This document shows, in pieces, positions 1 to 32,977 of a stretch of 64,000 bases of DNA. The stretch covers positions 35,996 to 99,995 of the forward strand of contig JAGMWU010000144.1 in assembly GCA_018697195.1 (NCBI GenBank). The letters run 5' to 3'. Numbering within the stretch: the stretch's first letter is position 1; every line of letters begins with the position of its first letter. A program made the translations under genes and the position numbers. The notes below the pieces were generated by a model. The model made no database searches, was not told where the DNA came from, and worked only from the letters and a program-made list of their open reading frames with translations. The DNA is from Certhia americana (lineage: Eukaryota; Chordata; Aves; Passeriformes; Certhiidae).

Positions 1-2507
1 CCTCCTTCCCAACACACATATTAATACTAGTCACCTTCTCAGTATAAATTGAAAACCTCTTCTGTCCTACATGAACATTGACATTACAACAGCTTCATCC
101 TTGGTTTTTGGTTTTTTTTTAAGGAGCTTTTAAATTTCTAGTAAAACAGATAAGAGTAATATTACATATCTCTTATCTTTCAATGTCATATTTGTTGAAA
201 GCAACTTGTTTGTTGGCAAGTCTTTTTGATTAGGGAGCTATATAAATTTGACAATACTTGATGATGGCCTTAATTTTTTTTATATTAGATTAAGTGGAAC
301 AAGATCTAGAAACCTGTTTGTTTAATATCTTGTTCTATTTTGCTCCTGTAGGTTTTTTATAAAATATATACTTCCTGCATACTTCATGAAGTATGCTGCA
401 GAAATGCCAAGTAATGGGTGTTAATCTGAATACTTACTGTTCTTTCATTGAAAGTTCAGAAGGTAATTGTTGCAAACAAGTGGTTTCAGCTTCTTAGAGT
501 CACCATCAAAGGTACTGGCAAAAAGCAAGTTTTAATATGTATTTGTGAAAGTGTGACTTTACAGAGTTTGATGGCAAGGCTCACTATTACTACGTAGATG
601 AAGCATACATAGGAAAATTTGATTAGAATCAATTTAGAATGATTTGCATGGAGATCAGGAATGCAAAAGGAGGTAAGGGTGCAAAGGATATGGATACAAA
701 AGATAAGGGTGCAGAAGACTTTAGAAGCACTTAATCATTGACTAATTTATCATTTAAAAAGTTATTCAGTAGGCTTTATTGCCGTTATAACAGTGGCAAT
801 TATAGATTCACTATAAAAACATTCATACTATAATCAATTAACACACGCACAACTAAACCCACGTGTGCACCTATTTCTATGTGTGTAAATGTACCTATCA
901 AAAATTCCCCTTGTGTTCAGTGAAATGCATCAATTCCCTTTGCCTTTCCCAACAGGCAAGGGTTGCACTTGGAAGAGCATGGAGATGGGGAGGAAATACC
1001 AGCCTAGGCCTCATCTTCAGCAATGGTCCTTTGAGTATCACAAACTTGAGGGTTTGTGAGCTCTGAGAGGCCCCACTCAGAGAGAGGTGCTGACTCAGCC
1101 CACTGCACTCCAGGAGAGCTCAAAGGGCCTCACTGACCTAAGTCAGTAACTACTGGACTTTTTTCCTAGAAAGTCCAGTAACCAACAGTACTGTTCCACT
1201 TGGTCTGTGATTAATTTTAAAAAGGTTTTGTAACAATGGTACCACTTTACTTGGGCTATGAATCATGTAAATTATTTACCAAGGCTAACAAGGCTAAGTG
1301 CATATCCTTGTTCTTCATTTTGGTCAGGCAGATGATGTTCCTTTCATGGTCAGTGTTGTTCCCACCTATACCATGCAAGAGCTCCTGGCACAGTCAGAGA
1401 CACTTCCATGCCCAAGTGGTGCAGTCAAGGGATGCTTCACTGCTCAGCTTGTTCAGTCAAGACTTGTCTTGGAGCTTGAGGTCATAGGGCTGGCCTGAGG
1501 ATGGGGGGGATGCACCACCACAATGCCCCCATGACTAAAGTCAATCTCTCTTGTTCCACAGAGCAGTGGTGTGGCCGCATCTTGCCTTTATGCCTATACA
1601 CAGGTTAATGCCATGTTCCAGTTGTAATTTGAGGGAAATTTTTGTTTAGTTCATATTGCCATTGAGATGCATGACTATTATTGCTGGCCTGAATTCCTTC
1701 AGAAACAATACTCCTCAGCTGCAGAATATAAGAGACTGAGTCTGTTGCTGGTGTTTGGTCAGTTCATGGTGATTTCAGTATTAGCTTGATTTGGCATGTA
1801 ATACATATATTTATTTTTATGGATTTATTTTTATAGTGAATGTGTTTATATGTGGAATACTTGACTTTTTTTTCCCTAGTCCTTTTTTTTTTGCCATACA
1901 TCATCACCATTGGAGACCCATGGCCATAACCAGTTTAATAACTAAGTTCTAATATAGACTAATGATGACTAATGTCAAGATCTCTGCAATGTCAGGGACT
2001 TGTCTTAAGGAGTGATGCTTGAAGTAATCACAAAAGGATAGGAGGGCTCCATGTAGTTAGACTTCCATCCTTAAGAGTAGTGAGGTAGAGTTTTCAGCCA
2101 CAGGTAAGTAAAGTGACAAATAGTATACAGAAGAGCCAACGTAATAACTTGTTTATCAAGCATATTTTGAAAGTGTGAATTCTTACTGAAAAGCTTTTGA
2201 CTTAATTTCTAAAAGGTACTTCAAAACAGATTTCATCATGTGGAAGAATATCCTATTTTTAAAGCATAAAACTCAGTTGTGCCATCTGGCTACATCTAGT
2301 TAGAAATTAACAATTTTCAGATTACAAAGTATTAATGAACCTCATGAAATGGAGTATGGTTAAGGTACTGACTTGTTATCAGGCTAAGTTTTTGTCTGGG
2401 GTTTTTTGTTTGGGTTTTTTTGTTGTTGTTGGGGGGGAGTGTGGTTACAGCCAAAATTATGGATCAGCTAACTGAAAACCAGCTTGCTTTATTTATGTGT
2501 TATTTTG
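1..2507. other. Non-coding stretch, presumed TNPO1 intron
   Basis: AT-rich sequence with no exon that can be matched to the transportin-1 segment expected just upstream of the exon at 3853. A somewhat GC-richer patch lies at about 940-1560, but its open frames are short and resemble no family I recognise. It is taken as intron because the first exon in the window begins in mid-codon. No repeat signature was recognised here. Confidence 0.6.
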
Positions 2508-3830
2508 ACATAGAATCATGAAATCTCTTGAGTTGGAAGGGACCCATAAAGATCATAAAGTCCAACTCCCTACTGCTTGCAGGACTATCTAACACTAAAT
2601 CATATGACTAATAGTATTGTCCAGATGCTCCTTGAACTCTTGTCAGGCTTGGTGCCATGACCATTTCTCTAGGGAGCCTGTTCCAGTGACTCAACCACCC
2701 TCTCAGTGAAGAACCTTTTCCTGATGTCCAGTCTGAACTTGCCCTGATGTGGCTTCATTTCATTTCCTCATGTCCTATTGCTGGTTACCAGAGAGAGATC
2801 AGCACCTCCTCCTCCGCTGACCCCCTTGACGAAGTTGTAGACTGCAATGAGGTCACCCCTCAGCCTTCTCTTCTCCAGGCTGAATAGACCAAGTGACATC
2901 AGCCACTCCTCATAAGTCTTGACCTTGAGACCCTTCACCATCTTCTTTGGATGCTGTCTAATAGCTTTATATCTTTCTTATATTGTGGTGTCCAAAACTG
3001 CACACAGCACTAGAGGTGAGGCTGCACCAGTGCAGAGCAGAGTGGGACAATCACCTCCCTTGCCCGGCTGGCAATGCTGTGCCTGATGCACCCCAGGACA
3101 TGGTTGGCCCTCCTGGCTGCCAGGGCACCGCTGACTCACATTCAGCTTGCCATTGACCAGAACCCCCCAGGTCCCTTTCTGTAGTGCTGCTCTCCCAGCC
3201 TCTTGTTCTCCTGTTTGTCTGTACATGTGGAGTTGCCCCATCCCAGGTGCAGAATCTGGCACTTTTCTTTGCTTAAGCTCCATACAGTTGGTGATTGCCC
3301 AGCCCTCTCATTTGTCTGTCTCTCTGCAGGGCACCTCTGCCTCTAGGGAGTCCACAGCTCCTCCTACTTTAGTATCATCAGAGAACTTACTTAATGTACA
3401 TTTGATTCCTGCTTCCAGATAATTGTATAAAAACATTAAAGAGCACTGGCCCTAAATTTGAACCCTGGGGAATCTACGGAAAACCAGTTGCCAGCCTTAT
3501 GTGACCCCATTTACTATAACCCTTTGAGCCCAACCCATCAGCCAGTTGTTCACTCAATCTATTATAAACCTTTCTAGCTGTGTGCTGTACATTTTGTGCA
3601 GAAGGACACTGTGAGAGACAGTATTGAAAGCTTTGCTAAAATTCAAAAAATCCTCACATCTAGTTGGTTAAGCAGGACTTCCCTCTTGTGAACCCATGCT
3701 GGCTGTCCCCAATGACTGCGTTGTCTCTCAAGTGTTTTTCAATAAGTCCCAGAATAACTTTCCCCATAATTTTACCAAGTTCTGAAGTAAGTCTAACAGG
3801 CCTGTAGTTACCAGGATCTTCCTTCTTGAC
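2508..3830 (-). mobile_element. CR1 LINE fragment, 5' truncated
   Basis: The left edge carries the reverse complement of the CR1 3' end (CATAGAATCATG, then the reverse complement of the usual GGGACC-CTTCCAACTC block). The body follows the CR1 3' UTR and the C-terminal part of ORF2 read on the minus strand; a 101-codon open piece lies at 2978-3283. Homology fades at about 3830, so the element is 5' truncated at its right edge, only about 22 bp from a TNPO1 exon. The stretch 2958-3250 is far closer to the CR1 copies near 26.5/33.0 kb and 55.0 kb than are its own flanks. Confidence 0.9.
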
Positions 3831-3852
3831 ATGTATCAATATTTCTTTGTAG

Positions 3853-25641
<21,789 letters not shown>

Positions 25642-25676
25642 CCTTATGCACTGTGGCTGCAGTCCCATAATTAGAG
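25642..25676 (+). other. TNPO1: TNPO1 3' UTR, first segment
   Basis: Thirty-five nt between the stop and the donor TTAGAG/GTAAGC. The sequence agrees with the mammalian TNPO1 mRNA as I recall it and is expected to be spliced to 36912. Confidence 0.8.
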
Positions 25677-26087
25677 GTAAGCACACGAATCTTCCTTTCT
25701 AAACTGCGCTATATAACAAGTCTTTCTCCCTGTTTACATTATATGAAACATAATTAATTCACTAGACTAAAATTTTTCAGATATGTTGCAACAGCTATGT
25801 TTCCATACACACAGTAGTGTATCAAGATAAGGTTGGAAATGTAGGTGTAACAAAGTGACTGTTTAGGTTTAATAAGCAAAATGATTATTATAATACTCAA
25901 GCCATCATACTAAAGTAACAGACTCCCTTATGACTTATGAATTAGTAGATGACTGATGTGGTCTAAGGCAGGGATATTTCCCTAGGGTAGGAAAGCAAGT
26001 TTGTTAAAACACTTTAGTAATGAGAAGTTAAATACATTCATAATCACACACTACATTACCTTGGTATTGAATAAAGAATGTTATGTT
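25677..26087. other. TNPO1 3' UTR intron, left part
   Basis: AT-rich intron sequence between the 3' UTR donor and the CR1 3' end. Nothing further was recognised. Confidence 0.6.
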
Positions 26088-26631
26088 AATCATAGAACAA
26101 TAGAGTTGGAAGGGACCCATCAGGATCAAGGCCAACTCCTGGTCCTGCACAGGACACCCCAAGAATCATACCATATGCCTGAGAGCATTGTCTAAATGCT
26201 TCTTGAACTCTGGCAGGCTTGGTGCTGTGATCACTTCCCTGGGGAGCCCAACCACCCTCTGGATGAAGAATCTTTTCCAAATATCCAACCTAAACCTCCC
26301 CTGACACAATTTCAGGCCATTCCCTTGGGTCCTGTCACTGGTCACTAGAGAGAAGAGATCAGTGCCTGCCTCTCCTCTTCCCCTCATGAGGATGTTGAAG
26401 ACTGCAATGAGGTCTCCCCTCAGTCTCCTCCAGGCTGAACAAAGTGACCTCAGCCGCTCCTCATAAGGCTCCCCTCTAGACCCTTTACCATCTTTGTTGC
26501 CATCCTTTGGATGCTCTCTAATAGCTTTATATCTTTCTTATATTGTGGTGTCCAAAACTGCACACAGCACTAGAGGTGAGGCTGCACCAGTGCAGAGCAG
26601 AGTGGGACAATCACCTCCCTTGCCCGGCTGG
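26088..26631 (-). mobile_element. CR1 LINE, 3' half, interrupted by provirus
   Basis: The CR1 3' end is at 26088 (complement of TCTATGATT). The body is nearly identical, in inverted orientation, to 55100-55650: a 73-codon frame (26166-26387) has the same translation as 55350-55571. The provirus inserted after GGCTGG at 26626-26631; the CR1 resumes at 32978. Confidence 0.93.
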
Positions 26632-27030
26632 TGTTGAGGTCCGTGTCGGAGAAGGGAACAGATGACACACCAATATGATGTGGAACTGATTCCGATTTAT
26701 TAAACAAGTGTAAAACCTTATATATGTTTTGAGTACGTGCAGGATACAATCAGCATAGCTTGTGCCAATGGCTAAAAATATATTTGTTCATGGTCAAATC
26801 TCCAGGTGTTCAGCTTCATCCCTCCCGTGCTGCCAGCAGAACTTTTTAATGATCTTGGTTGTCTTTCTTGTGATTCTCTGCTGGTAACCTCCTAACTTGG
26901 GCTGCTATGTTTAACATTCCTTTGTCTAGCTTCTGTTCCTTCTGCTTCACACAATTTGTTATTAAAGACACACTACAGGATTCTCTTGTACACTGGCTGA
27001 AGGCTTATGGCCCCTGTAAAGGCCCCAACA
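26632..27030 (-). repeat. Provirus 3' LTR
   Basis: 399 bp, nearly identical to 32579-32977. On the minus strand it has a TATATAAGG box (about 26717-26725) and an AATAAA signal (26696-26701) only about 16-20 bp further on, implying a short R region. Confidence 0.95.
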
Positions 27031-27050
27031 TCTCCCCCTCTTTTTTCAAA
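27031..27050 (-). promoter_or_regulatory. Polypurine tract
   Basis: Directly upstream of the 3' LTR on the minus strand, an all-purine run (complement of TCTCCCCCTCTTTTTT) of the kind that primes plus-strand DNA synthesis. Confidence 0.85.
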
Positions 27051-27399
27051 AACTGAATCAGCAATGGCAGAGATTTGACCAGAGAAACACCTTAGGACAC
27101 ATAGTTTAACAAACAAATTATAAGAAAAATCTATCCTACAGTTTTAACAATTTTTTCTACTATGCAGTTAAACCTCGTAAATAAATCACTCGCTATAGCT
27201 ACAAAAAGGAGTTAGATAAACACCCATCACCACACATAAGATATTACCCAATCTAAACACCCACAATCAGGTCTGAGAATTACTCTCAGTCTACCTTATA
27301 TTTGATTATAATACTCAAAAATAGAAAACACAAAAGCTGTATAAGATAAGGTAAACAAGTCCTCAAGACGTTGTATCTCAGGATTCAAACGCCATCTCC

Positions 27400-27836
27400 A
27401 CCATCTTCGGTGTCGCTGTTCTGCTTCATTGATTCGATCCAGGGCTTAACCCACTTTGCTGGAATCCACTGAGATCAAAGTCCTGTGGAAATACAAGCAT
27501 AGCCCCGTCCCCAAGTCAACAATTTATGCGGTCCCGTCCACTTATTAGCGGAGGGGTCCCAGGTTTGCACATTTACATGGACATCCATCAAGCCTGTGGA
27601 AGGGGCAGAAAAATGGGAAAAATAGGTAACATGTCTCTAGAGGGCTGTCCTATCGTTGCTGATCCGACAGGGTTTTTCCAGTTAAGAACTAACAAAGCTT
27701 TATGAAGCACTTCAGTAGGGGAGAGCTCCCCCTCTTTTTTCAAAACAGTTAAAAGATGTTTGACATCTTGATGCCGTCGCTCAACAATAGCCTGGCCAGT
27801 ACTATTGTAAGGGACACTAAGTGTGTGTTTGACATT
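27400..27836 (-). pseudogene. Integrase C-terminal remnant
   Basis: After the TAG at 27837-27839 the same frame continues with the integrase segment carrying the catalytic Glu (QAIVERRHQ near 27776-27802), then stops near 27590. An SH3-like integrase C-terminal segment (motif WTGPHKLLTWGRGYAC, about 27495-27545) is readable in another frame, so at least one frameshift is present. No env sequence is recognisable between here and the polypurine tract. Confidence 0.75.
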
Positions 27837-29336
27837 CTACATAAGGAAGAATTCTTTGATTAAATTGCTGGTGTATGCAGCATCATTGTCAGTTTTAATC
27901 TCTTCTGGAAGGCCTAAAACTGCAAAACACTCTAACCAGTGCTTACGAGCACTACGGGCAGTCGCGTTAGAAAGGGCAGTGGCCCAAACTGCTTTGCTAA
28001 AGGTATCTACAGTCACATGGATGTGCTTAAGTCTTCCAAAACTCGCAAAAAGCGTAACATCTGTTTGGTATATTTGACGAGGCTTTAACCCTCTGGGATT
28101 AGCACCCATGCTTTGCAAACTAGGGACTTGAGCACAATCAGGACAGGCAGCAATAATAGCTCTAGCAGCATCACGGGATAATTGAAATTCGCGCTGCAGT
28201 GCCTTAGCAGACTGGTGAAAAAAGGCATGTGATTGTACAGCTTGCTGATGAGGGGATACTGTCTGCTGTACAGCTGCTGCAGACACAGCAGTATCGATAA
28301 GGGCATTACCTTGCGTGTACAAACTTGGATATTGACAATGGCTCCGAATGGCCATCACAAACAGTTTTTCTTGCCGTGAGTTTACCAAATAATGTAACTT
28401 TGTAACACAAGTCAATAAAACAGGATTTGTAAAGTGCCCTAAAAAGGCGGATTCAATCTTTTCTGTAAGGGAGGCAACATACTGTGAATCAATAATCAAA
28501 TTCAACGGACTATTCAAAAAATCACTCAAGGCCAACAAAACGGCTTTTAGTTCTAAAACTTGTACAGAAAGGCCAATTTCTTGCTCAATTTTTGTTACCC
28601 ATTCACCATTGCTCTGAGTAGCATACCCAAATTTGCTCGTTTTACTACTGGCGTCAGTAAAGACACAAACAGCATTAGCAAGAGGCATACGTGAAATTAT
28701 TTGTTTTGGAGCCAGATTAATCTGAGTGGAGAAAAATGGATGTGAAGGATAATGGTTATCTAAAGGAACATCATGAACAGCCGTTGCAAATGATATAGAT
28801 TCCTGTTCCCATTCTGTTAACACATCTAAGGAATTGTAAGGTAGAATGATCCTGTCAGCTTCCCTTCCAAACACATGACGCACACGCCGTCGTGCCTTCA
28901 ATAACAAATGACCAACTCCCTCAGCCCTGTCTAAAACCGTTACCTTAGGGCGGTAAGTTGTAAAAACCCATTCTAACAGAAAAAATTGTTTTGCATGATT
29001 CACCTGACCTATCACTGCCATGATCTCATCTGGTTGGTTTTTCAGCAATATGTACAAAGGTAACTCTGGTTGATATCTGTAAGCTTGAGCATGCTCTATC
29101 TTATTTTCAATTATCTGCAGAGACTCAATAGCCGATTTAGTCAATGTTTGCTTTTCGAGGGGGTCTGAAGATCCTGTAAGTAACTCAAATAGGGGTTGTA
29201 AATCAGAATTGGATATGCCCGCCCAATTTCGTAACCATTGGATATCCCCAACTAATTTTTGAACATCATGCACAGTGTTAACTGCATGCTGAATAGAAAT
29301 ATGATTTGGCTGAATTCGTGTCATGCACACTTGCAT
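27837..29336 (-). pseudogene. pol: RT connection, RNase H and integrase (499 codons open)
   Basis: The longest open frame in the window. From the N-terminus it covers the RT thumb and connection, then RNase H with the acidic residues of VFTDASS, VLELKAV and LIIDSQY, then the integrase zinc-binding region (HQSAKAL ... CPDC) and catalytic core with the first two Asp (YQTDVTL and IKTDNDAAYTS). It is cut by TAG at 27837-27839, before the catalytic Glu. It is separated from the RT palm frame by a break at about 29340. The length of open frame fits the low LTR divergence. Confidence 0.9.
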
Positions 29337-29348
29337 GCCCAGATATGA

Positions 29349-29708
29349 CTATGGCTCACATCTCTGAATCTTTTCTGGAGCTATCGAGAGCCCCCATCTG
29401 GCCAATTCAGAGATGAGCAACTCCTCATCTTGTAAAGAAAGTGGTTGAGGAGTAGCTATTAAAATGTCATCCATATAGTGATACGTTAATTTGTCAGGAT
29501 ACAGCTTCCTCCACTTTGCCAGTGCCTGTGCCACAAACCACTGACAAATGGTTGGACTGTTTTTCATGCCTTGTGGCAGTACTGTCCATTCGTAGCGTTT
29601 CATCGGTGCACCATTGTTGATTTCTGGAACACTGAATGCAAACCGTTTGCAGTCATCTTCATGAAGGGGTATACTGAAAAAACAATCTTTAATATCATTT
29701 ACAAACAA
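29349..29708 (-). pseudogene. pol: RT palm with YMDD
   Basis: 119 codons of reverse transcriptase palm: VNDIKDCFFSIPL supplies the first catalytic Asp, LPQGMKNSP the template grip and HYMDDILIA the catalytic pair. A TAG at about 29711-29713 interrupts the frame just upstream, and the RT fingers are missing because of the pro-pol deletion. Confidence 0.92.
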
Positions 29709-29761
29709 AGACTAATTACGAGGCAATGCAGCAGGAGAAGGGAGCCCAGGTTGTAAAGCCC

Positions 29762-30180
29762 CTATAGATTCCATTTGAGAGGGCAATTTCCACTTACGAC
29801 TTCTGCAAACATGACTGCTGGACCGCTGGTACCAAACCCTCCAGTGCCTCTGTCAGCTTGCTGGCTCGGCCGTGGAACCTGGGCTTGAAATGGAATTAGC
29901 TGAGCAATACGGCTACTCTTAGGCACTGTAACTGGTGGTTGAAAAGTGGAGACCATTATCAGTATAACACCTGTGTAATCAGCATCGATAAGTCCTGGCA
30001 AAACAAACAGACCAACTTTTGACGCAGAAGAGCGACCAATTAACAAAGCTGATAACCCGAAACCTAAAGGTCCCGATTCTGTTGAGCGCACGACATGCAC
30101 TTTATTATCTACGAGAGTGACTGATTCTGCCAGAGCCAGATCGACTCCTGCGCTGCCTCTGGTTGCTGAAGAGAGTCGGG
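29762..30180 (-). pseudogene. dUTPase domain of gag-pro
   Basis: The frame overlaps the end of NC in another register. It shows the dUTPase motif 1 core (SAGVDLAL, about 30145-30170) and motif 3 (GLIDADYTG, about 29975-30005). dUTPase lowers dUTP during reverse transcription and is typical of betaretroviruses. The frame ends at 29762. No aspartic-protease active site follows; sequence passes straight into RT, so protease is deleted. Confidence 0.8.
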
Positions 30181-30477
30181 CCAGGCAGCCATCACCTGTG
30201 GAGGGTTTTGTCTCACCGCGCCCCCCTCGCGGCTCATCCCGTTTCCCGGACTAGACAGAGGAGTACCATCCTTTTTAAATTTTGAGCGACACTCATTGGA
30301 TCGATGGCCAAATTTGTTACAACGGTGACAAGTACCAGCGAAAGAAGGCGTCTCTTCATTTGTTTTATTTTTTCCCGGGCAATTTTTCTTGATATGACCC
30401 ATTTGGCCACATTGAAAACACTTTGGGCTCTTGTTTCCCTTGCCTTGAACAGTAACTTTCTGCAAAGCTGCAGCCAA
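30109..30477 (-). pseudogene. gag: nucleocapsid with two CCHC zinc knuckles
   Basis: Contains CFQCGQMGHIKKNC and CHRCNKFGHRSNEC, both of the C-X2-C-X4-H-X4-C form that binds genomic RNA. It is in frame with the CA segment to its right, separated by one TAA at 30535-30537. Confidence 0.93.
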
Positions 30478-30534
30478 GGCAGCAGCGTGAATTTGAGCCT
30501 TTTCTTTTTCTTCTTCTAAAGGTGCTCTCGAGCA

Positions 30535-30966
30535 TTACTCAATTATCTGCATTAATGATGCCCCTGCAGGCAGAGAGGCAATGAGTCTTTTACAATTCGG
30601 ATTAGCATTTTGCATTGCTATCTCTTTAACTAATGTGTCTTTCATGTCTTGTGGGATATCTGGGGCTGCATCAACTCCCTCTTTGACTCGATCCACAAAG
30701 GTGAGAAACGGTTCATTAGCCTTTTGTAAGATATGTAAATAGGGTTGTCGAGGTTTTCCAACTTGGGGCAGAGAGGCAAAAGCTTCAAGAGCTGTAGCTT
30801 TAGACTGTGCTAAAATGCGTGGGCTAAGCGCAGCTTGTCGACTGGGGTCACGAAATTCACCCGTCCCCATTAGCGAATCTAAATTAGCAAACCGAAGAGG
30901 ATCCCCATCAGGCAAATGTATATTATCAAGCTGTCGGGCCTCGAGCCGCTCTTGCCATTTTGTCAA
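30535..30966 (-). pseudogene. gag: capsid C-terminal part
   Basis: Carries the major homology region (LQKANEPFLTFVDRVKEGV), the conserved capsid motif of retroviruses. It is separated from the upstream gag frame by a one-base shift at a run of eight A (30965-30972) and ends in TAA at 30535. Confidence 0.9.
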
Positions 30967-31039
30967 AAAAAAGCATAAAACTAGTGGGACCCAAAATCAA
31001 TTCAAAAAGGCTCCTAATGTCCGCTGGCACTACTTGCTG

Positions 31040-32365
31040 CTATTTTATAATTGCCTCTACTTGTCTGCGAACTAAGCGATTGTCAATCCCATAGTCCATA
31101 ACCGCCTTCTGCAGGCGAGAAACCATTCCCCAGTCAAGCGGTTCCCATTCTTCCCCCACGGAGGTTACAACTGCGGGAGCAGCTACAAGCTGAAAGTCGC
31201 CGGTCAGTTCGGCATTGGTGACAATCCCTTTCCACCGCTTAGCCATATCAAAACTAGGATTACTTGGCGGAGACACCTCCTTTGATCTGGGGGAGAAGGC
31301 AGCGGCTTCGGGCTCTTTCACCCAATTTACCCACTCAGCGAGTTTTTCACTGAGAGTTCTTGTATCTTGTTTCGATTGATTTAAAGAAGGTGGGTGTTCA
31401 AGCCACCACTTTTGTATTGACTGCCTTTCTTCTGGTGTTATTCTCGCTGTGCTACCGAATTTTGAACGCAGATAGTTATCTGCTTCTTCAATTGTCCATT
31501 CCCTATCACAGACATAGTCTAGCAAAACCCGTCGCTTAGTAGAACTTAAAACAGGGAGGGTTTGAATTTGTACTTGACCCTCATATGCATCATCGGTAGA
31601 ACTGGGAAATTGATCTTCTATATGTTTCAACCCTGACACAATTGCATCATGTGCTTTTTTATATGCTATTTTGATATCTGCTGCTTTGGTACCCTTATCA
31701 AGTCTTTTCATTTCTTGTAACAATTGTGACATAAGTCCTGCCTGTTGAGATAGTAGCTGCCGCAAATCTGGATTATCTGAACTAGTATCAGGAGGTAATG
31801 GAACTTTTGCAGGGTCCACTTCCATAGGCGCAGGGGGTGCAGAAGGTACAGCAGATGAAGTGGGGCTAGTGGCAGGTACGCCATCCCACGGTGGTATTGA
31901 ATCATCATAAGGACCCTTTTGTGCAGGAGCGGCGATATGACCTTCCTGGAGAGGGGGGCTAGTTTCAAGCAGCTCAAGCGGCTCAGTATTTATGTCTTTG
32001 ACTGATTTATCGGCCGTCTCAGTATGAAGTTTTTCCTCTGCTACAGTAAACACCTCTTTCACTGCCGCTTCTAACTCAGCCTCCGCTTCCAATTGCTCTA
32101 TTAACATTCTGATCTGACAATAAGTAGCAGCTAATTTCTTTGCTTCTTTAGACTCACATTGCACAGCTTCCCACAATTCAAAACCGATATTCTTCCATGT
32201 TTCAAGTTTAAAAATCTGGGCTGCATCAGTTATTAACCCATGACGGGTAGCCCAGCACAAAAGATCAGTCAATAAAGTCCGATCGACTGGTTTCCCAGCC
32301 TTTTGACTTAATCGGAGCAAGGCATCTATCGCAGCCTTCTCCACGGCTGATACAGCATTGCCCAT
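31040..32365 (-). pseudogene. gag: matrix, linker and capsid N-terminal part
   Basis: 441 codons. Starts MGNAVSAVEKAA, with Gly2 and a downstream Ser as in myristoylated matrix proteins. A proline-rich linker (PPWDGVPATSPTSSAVPS) follows, then capsid N-terminal sequence near GDFQLVAAP. Ends in TAG at 31040-31042, followed by a frameshift in the capsid. The start codon lies about 190 bp after the PBS, as expected for a leader. Confidence 0.92.
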
Positions 32366-32557
32366 CCCACAATTTCCAGCTCAAGGCTGCCGACTCACCA
32401 GTCGAATTCGTGGCCACTCGTGTCTATTACAGACTTTCCCCGTGCCTTCTTCTGCACGGAACCGCGTCTCTCTCGAACGCCCGGTCGCAACCGCAGTGGG
32501 ATCACTTCAGTCTCCAAACTTCAGCAGACACTCTGCATCACTCCGTTGTCCCCTTCA

Positions 32558-32576
32558 TCACGTCGGGGGTCGCCAG
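32558..32576 (-). promoter_or_regulatory. Primer binding site, tRNA-Trp-like
   Basis: On the minus strand two bases after the 5' LTR the sequence reads TGGCGACCCCCGACGTGA. It matches the tRNA-Trp primer site of avian alpharetroviruses except for one substitution and one extra C (from memory of that site). Confidence 0.75.
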
Positions 32577-32578
32577 AA

Positions 32579-32977
32579 TGTTGAGGTCCGTGTCGGAGAA
32601 GGGAACAGATGACACACCAATATGATGTGGAACTGATTCCGATTTATTAAGCAAGTGTAAAACCTTATATATGTTTTGAGTACGTGCAGGATACAATCAG
32701 CATAGCTTGTGCCAAAGGCTAAAAATATATCTGTTCATGGTCGAACCTCCAGGTGTTCAGCTTCATCCCTCCTGTGCTGCCAGCAGAACTTTTTAATGAT
32801 CTTGGTTGTCTTTCTTGTGATTCTCTGCTGGTAACCTCCTAACTTGGGCTGCTATGTTTAACATTCCTTTGTCTAGCTTCTGTTCCTTCTGCTTCACACA
32901 ATTTGTTATTAAAGACACACTACAGGATTCTCTTGTACACTGGCTGAAGGCTTATGGCCCCTGTAAAGGCCCCAACA
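32579..32977 (-). repeat. Provirus 5' LTR
   Basis: 399 bp copy of 26632-27030 with about six substitutions and no indels. Bounded on the right by the GGCTGG duplication. Confidence 0.95.

Larger units (their letters stand above)
26632..32977 (-). mobile_element. Betaretrovirus-like provirus (ERVK type), env-less and deleted
   Basis: A 6.3 kb provirus inserted in a CR1 with an exact 6 bp duplication GGCTGG (26626-26631 and 32978-32983). Both LTRs are 399 bp with TG...CA ends and differ at about 6 positions (1.5 percent), so it is recent. Reading the minus strand from the right: 5' LTR, a PBS resembling tRNA-Trp, gag (MA, CA, NC with two zinc knuckles), dUTPase, a deletion that removes protease and the RT amino terminus, RT palm with YMDD, RNase H, integrase, a short residue without env, a polypurine tract and the 3' LTR. 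It lies inside the TNPO1 3' UTR intron in antisense orientation. Confidence 0.95.

Noticed and set aside
1236..1498. Overlapping short frames in a GC-richer patch
   Set aside because: No acceptor/donor pair with the phase needed to join the TNPO1 exon at 3853, and no similarity to the transportin segment expected there.
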